A stretch of 15,911 nt of DNA from Dehalococcoidia bacterium (GTDB taxonomy: Bacteria; Chloroflexota; Dehalococcoidia; Bin125), in NCBI GenBank assembly GCA_007571275.1, contig RKRS01000203.1, positions 1 through 15,911 on the forward strand, in the 5' to 3' direction. Each line of letters starts with the position of its first letter. The stretch's first letter is position 1. A model generated the notes under the pieces. The model saw only the letters and a program-made list of their open reading frames with translations. It was not told the DNA's origin and did no database searches. Shown one piece after another: positions 13,487 through 15,911 of the stretch. The translations under genes and the position numbers were made by a program.

Positions 13487-14700
13487 TTCAGATCGGCCAG
13501 GCTCCGCGTCTCGAATGGTTGATACTGGCCGCAGTGATCGATGTTGCCCTGCACGGGCGTATCGAAGAAATCGCGAATGTTGAAGGTGACCGATTCCAGC
13601 TCGGACTCCGGGAAGCTGACGGTGAGCATCGAGTATTCGCGCAGTGGAATCGCCTGATCCAGCAGGGAGTCAAGCTCGAACCATGACCATGCGCTGGCGA
13701 GGTTGCCCGAACCCTGATCCACGTGCGAATTCACGTCTACCGTCACTTCCGCTACCTCACTCGCTGCGCTGCCATCGAATCTGAGTACCGCGTTCATGTC
13801 GCCACGCGGCAGTGGTGGAACCTGCGAAGCGTCGCCGGCGCTCCTTGCTGCATGCAATGTGACTGAGAGGTTCGCCTGCCCGCTCAACGTCCTGCACCCC
13901 TGGCTCAACTGAGCATGACTCAAGGACTCAGGCAGGTTCTGTGCGATACTCATGATATAGGTAGAGATCGTGCCGTGTTCGTCCTGAACAGCGTGGTAAT
14001 AGAAATCGGGGCGTGATTCCTCCACGTTGACGACAGGCACGTAGCTCAAGGCGCTGGAGGCCGCATCGTCGACAATGCGATGTTCGAAGCAGTTGTCGAG
14101 ATTGGGCTGGACGGGCGTCTCAAACACGCCGCTCAGATCAAAGACAAGCGGCGACCAGTCCGCGTCCAGCTGATGAACGGTCAGTGTCGAAGCGGCCTTG
14201 AGCACTTCGTACCATTCATCGCGCGGTAGATAGATATACGAAGCAGTCGGTTTGGCGCTGCCAGACATGTACGCGTTGCCCTGCTGTGGGAACCTGTGTT
14301 GTTCCGGGTGATCGTCGACCTGCAGGAGAAACGAGCTCTGTTGCTTCTCAACGTATGGCAACGGGCCGATTGACAGGGAAAGCTGCCCGTAGCAATCAGC
14401 GCTGAACCGCGCTTGCCGGGTAACCACACGACTCAGGGGAGTAGCAATCCAGACGTGGGTATTGACGACGCCGCTCGGTCGCACCACGGCGCTGTAGTTC
14501 AGTCCATTCTCAAGCTGCGTCTGATCGACTACGACTGGCTCGAAGTGGCTGGTTACCGGCTGCGCCTGACTGACCTCCTCCGCCACCGAGCTCGCGGGCA
14601 CGGTCGGGATCTCATCGGCGCAGGCGGCAACGGCCGCGCTCATGACGAGGATGGCAACGAGGCCAGCGATCAGCGGCACGCGGAGAGCGTAGCGGCTCAT
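13483..14700 (-). CDS. Putative lipoprotein with two related domains, unknown function
   Basis: I do not recognise a family. The 405-residue product has a signal sequence (SRYALR, hydrophobic core 9-26) with a lipobox VAAC, so Cys27 is likely the lipidated residue. The mature part holds two related units, about 66-206 and 230-392. Each ends in the same signature: FETPVQPNLDNC at 193-204 and FDTPVQGNIDHC at 379-390. Each starts with a similar YxAV...T...IA stretch and has an upstream Cys (103, 269) before an L-S beta strand, so each unit may hold one disulfide. The start at 14700 is preferred over 14754 because GGAG lies seven bases upstream and the signal peptide begins there. An exported, membrane-anchored binding or structural role is inference. 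It converges with the CoA-transferase (CTAG overlap) and diverges from the FAH gene by 59 bp. Confidence 0.8.
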   Translation of the reverse strand: MSRYALRVPLIAGLVAILVMSAAVAACADEIPTVPASSVAEEVSQAQPVTSHFEPVVVDQTQLENGLNYSAVVRPSGVVNTHVWIATPLSRVVTRQARFSADCYGQLSLSIGPLPYVEKQQSSFLLQVDDHPEQHRFPQQGNAYMSGSAKPTASYIYLPRDEWYEVLKAASTLTVHQLDADWSPLVFDLSGVFETPVQPNLDNCFEHRIVDDAASSALSYVPVVNVEESRPDFYYHAVQDEHGTISTYIMSIAQNLPESLSHAQLSQGCRTLSGQANLSVTLHAARSAGDASQVPPLPRGDMNAVLRFDGSAASEVAEVTVDVNSHVDQGSGNLASAWSWFELDSLLDQAIPLREYSMLTVSFPESELESVTFNIRDFFDTPVQGNIDHCGQYQPFETRSLADLN

Positions 14701-14759
14701 AGGTATTCTCCGATAGCCTGTGACCGTTTGAACGCTCGTATCTGTAGGGAACATATCAA

Positions 14760-15644
14760 ATGCGACTTGCCAGCTTCAGCTTCGAAGACACCGTGCGGGT
14801 CGGCGTGGTCGTCGGCGATGAGATCGTCGACCTCTACCTCGCCGAGCCCGAAGCGCCGACCGACATGTGTGATTTCCTCGCCCTGGGCGAAGATGGTCGG
14901 GTGATGGCGGAAATGGCCGTCGAACGCGGCGGCAACCGACGGCCATTGTCCGATGTCCAGCTGCGCGCGCCGGTACCGAATCCGAAGAAGTTCCTCGCCG
15001 TCGGTCTGAACTACGGCGACCACATCGCCGAGACCGGCGCGCAGACGCCGCGGTTCCCTACGATCTTCACCAAGCAGGTCAGCTGCGTGCAGCATCCCAG
15101 CGGCAGCGTGCAGATCCCGCTGGCCTCGAAGGCGGTCGACTATGAAGGCGAGCTGGGCATCGTGATCGGCGAGACCTGCCGACACGTCTCCGCCGACGAC
15201 GCCGCCTCCGTGATCGCGGGCTACACCATCGTCAACGACGTCTCGGTGCGCGACTTCCAGCGTCACACGCCGCAGTTCACGATGGGCAAGTCGTTCGATA
15301 CGCACGGCCCGGTCGGACCGCTGATCGTCACCGGCGACGAGCTCGGCGACCCACACGCGCTCGACATTCAAACCCACGTCAACGGCGACCTGCGCCAGAA
15401 CTCGAACACCAAACACCTGATCTTCAACTGTTACGACATCGTCGAGTATGTGACCCAGGCGATGACGCTGGAACCAGGCGACATCATCGCCACGGGCACG
15501 CCATCAGGCGTCGCCGCCGCGATGACGCCGCCGCGCTGGCTCGTGCCTGGCGATACCGTCAGCATCAGCATCTCGGGCATTGGCACGCTGGAGAATTCCT
15601 GCGTCGCCGAACCACAGCCGTCGCACGACGACGATCATCACTAG
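14760..15644 (+). CDS. Fumarylacetoacetate hydrolase (FAH) family protein
   Basis: A 294-residue member of the FAH superfamily, whose members hydrolyse or isomerise beta-diketo or dienoate acids (fumarylpyruvate, fumarylacetoacetate, 2-hydroxyhepta-2,4-dienedioate) or act as oxaloacetate decarboxylases. The N-terminal domain covers about 1-70. The catalytic core shows VGLNYGDHIAE at 81-91 with His88. The metal ligands are Glu129 and Glu131 (DYEGELGIVIG) and Asp160 (VNDVSVRD). MGKSFDTHGPVGP lies at 175-187 and IIATGTPSGV at 242-251. The C-terminus ends in an Asp/His tail (SHDDDHH) beyond the fold, of unknown use. The ATG at 14760 has GTAGGGA upstream at a nine-base distance. The gene is alone; the next gene converges. 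The exact substrate cannot be read from the sequence. Confidence 0.92.
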   Translation: MRLASFSFEDTVRVGVVVGDEIVDLYLAEPEAPTDMCDFLALGEDGRVMAEMAVERGGNRRPLSDVQLRAPVPNPKKFLAVGLNYGDHIAETGAQTPRFPTIFTKQVSCVQHPSGSVQIPLASKAVDYEGELGIVIGETCRHVSADDAASVIAGYTIVNDVSVRDFQRHTPQFTMGKSFDTHGPVGPLIVTGDELGDPHALDIQTHVNGDLRQNSNTKHLIFNCYDIVEYVTQAMTLEPGDIIATGTPSGVAAAMTPPRWLVPGDTVSISISGIGTLENSCVAEPQPSHDDDHH

Positions 15645-15660
15645 AGGCGGCAGCCCCCTC

Positions 15661-15694
15661 TGTCACTGCGTGACATCTCCCCCGTTGGCGGAGA
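15661..15694. terminator. Two adjacent hairpins between converging genes; possible terminator or dispersed repeat
   Basis: Hairpin 1 is TGTCA-CTGCG-TGACA (15661-15675, perfect 5-bp stem, 5-nt loop). Hairpin 2 follows directly: TCTCCCCC (15676-15683), loop GTT, GGCGGAGA (15687-15694), an 8-bp stem with one mismatch. They lie in the 63-bp gap between the FAH gene and the converging ThDP-enzyme gene. The C-rich, two-hairpin layout recalls families of intergenic repeats seen in several bacterial genomes (from memory). Confidence 0.5.
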
Positions 15695-15707
15695 TTGGGA
15701 CTTTCGG

Positions 15708-15911
15708 CTACTCCGCGAGCGCCTCGGCGACGGGCGGCCACATGCGAGCGAGCGCCGGCGTACTGCCCGGCGGAGTCGGACGAGCGCTGTAGAAGCGATC
15801 AGCCGGTCTCGTGTAGAGCTGAATCAGCGTGGGACCTTCGGCGGCGAGCAGCTCATCCAGGGCGGCGTCGAATTCCTCGGCGTCCCCGAATGAGGCCGTC
15901 TGGGCATAGGC
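15708..15911 (-). CDS. C-terminal end of a probable ThDP (TPP)-dependent enzyme, partial
   Basis: An open frame enters from the right edge and ends at a TAG (complement of 15708-15710), giving 67 residues; the start is outside the window. It reads AYAQTASFGDAEEFDAALDE, then LLAAEGPTLIQLY, then a Pro-rich end (SARPTPPGSTPAL) and VAEALAE. The pattern of a short helix after an A...T.SF.D..EF motif, then an (E/D)GPTLI strand, is typical of the last strands of the thiamin-diphosphate-binding C-terminal domain in decarboxylases and acetolactate-synthase-like proteins. The tail after the GPTLI strand is somewhat long. The family call rests on this fragment only. It converges on the FAH gene. Confidence 0.6.
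   Translation of the reverse strand, partial: AYAQTASFGDAEEFDAALDELLAAEGPTLIQLYTRPADRFYSARPTPPGSTPALARMWPPVAEALAE

Noticed and set aside
14701..14759. Promoters in the 59-bp lipoprotein/FAH divergent gap
   Set aside because: TTGAAC and TATCTG-like hexamers are present but not at acceptable spacing, so I could not support a specific promoter.

Overview
The window is GC-rich bacterial DNA with short intergenic spaces. I see no tRNA, rRNA, CRISPR array, insertion sequence or phage gene. The left part is core translation machinery. The rest is isoprenoid and cell-wall lipid functions, acyl-CoA and carboxylic-acid metabolism, and several unrecognised envelope or small proteins. The gene set suggests an aerobic heterotroph using the MEP isoprenoid pathway. 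The short IF-2 N-terminus, the nusA-ylxR-infB block and the CoA-centred accessory genes fit a Chloroflexota-type bacterium (Thermomicrobia-like or a related lineage). That assignment is inference from gene content and style, not from a search.

Positions 1-4974, all minus strand. Read in transcription order: a small three-helix membrane protein of unknown function, proS (prolyl-tRNA synthetase), a 161-bp spacer with a bulged hairpin, nusA, ylxR and the first 296 codons of infB, which runs off the left edge. nusA-ylxR-infB is the classic transcription/translation operon. rimP, usually just before nusA, is not in this window.

Positions 5032-15911. From the small membrane gene onward, eleven consecutive genes alternate strand without exception: membrane protein (-), ispG (+), nitroreductase (-), uppP (+), acyl-CoA carboxyltransferase (-), a small Cys/His protein (+), a secreted protein (-), a double-length family III CoA-transferase (+), a duplicated lipoprotein (-), an FAH-family hydrolase/isomerase (+) and the C-terminus of a probable ThDP enzyme (-). 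None of these can share an operon with its neighbour. Two convergent pairs overlap by four bases at palindromic stop sites (TTAA and CTAG). Divergent pairs are separated by as little as 35 bp, so their control regions must overlap each other or the neighbouring coding sequence. Several spacers carry inverted or direct repeats that look like operators, leader hairpins or bidirectional terminators.

Functional links: IspG makes the isoprenoid precursor HMBPP, and UppP recycles undecaprenyl diphosphate, so both feed wall lipid carriers. The carboxyltransferase, CoA-transferase, FAH protein, nitroreductase and ThDP fragment could all serve CoA-ester or aromatic/dicarboxylate catabolism, but the sequence does not prove they share a pathway. 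I found no clear multi-gene novel system. The most unusual items are the alternating architecture, the C2H2-like small protein with a perfect 10-bp hairpin in its 3' end, the tandem CoA-transferase with Glu at both presumed catalytic positions, the duplicated lipoprotein, the unrecognised secreted protein with its upstream repeat region, and the paired hairpins near the right end. No stretch above 300 bases lacks a gene; the longest gap is 10836-11056.
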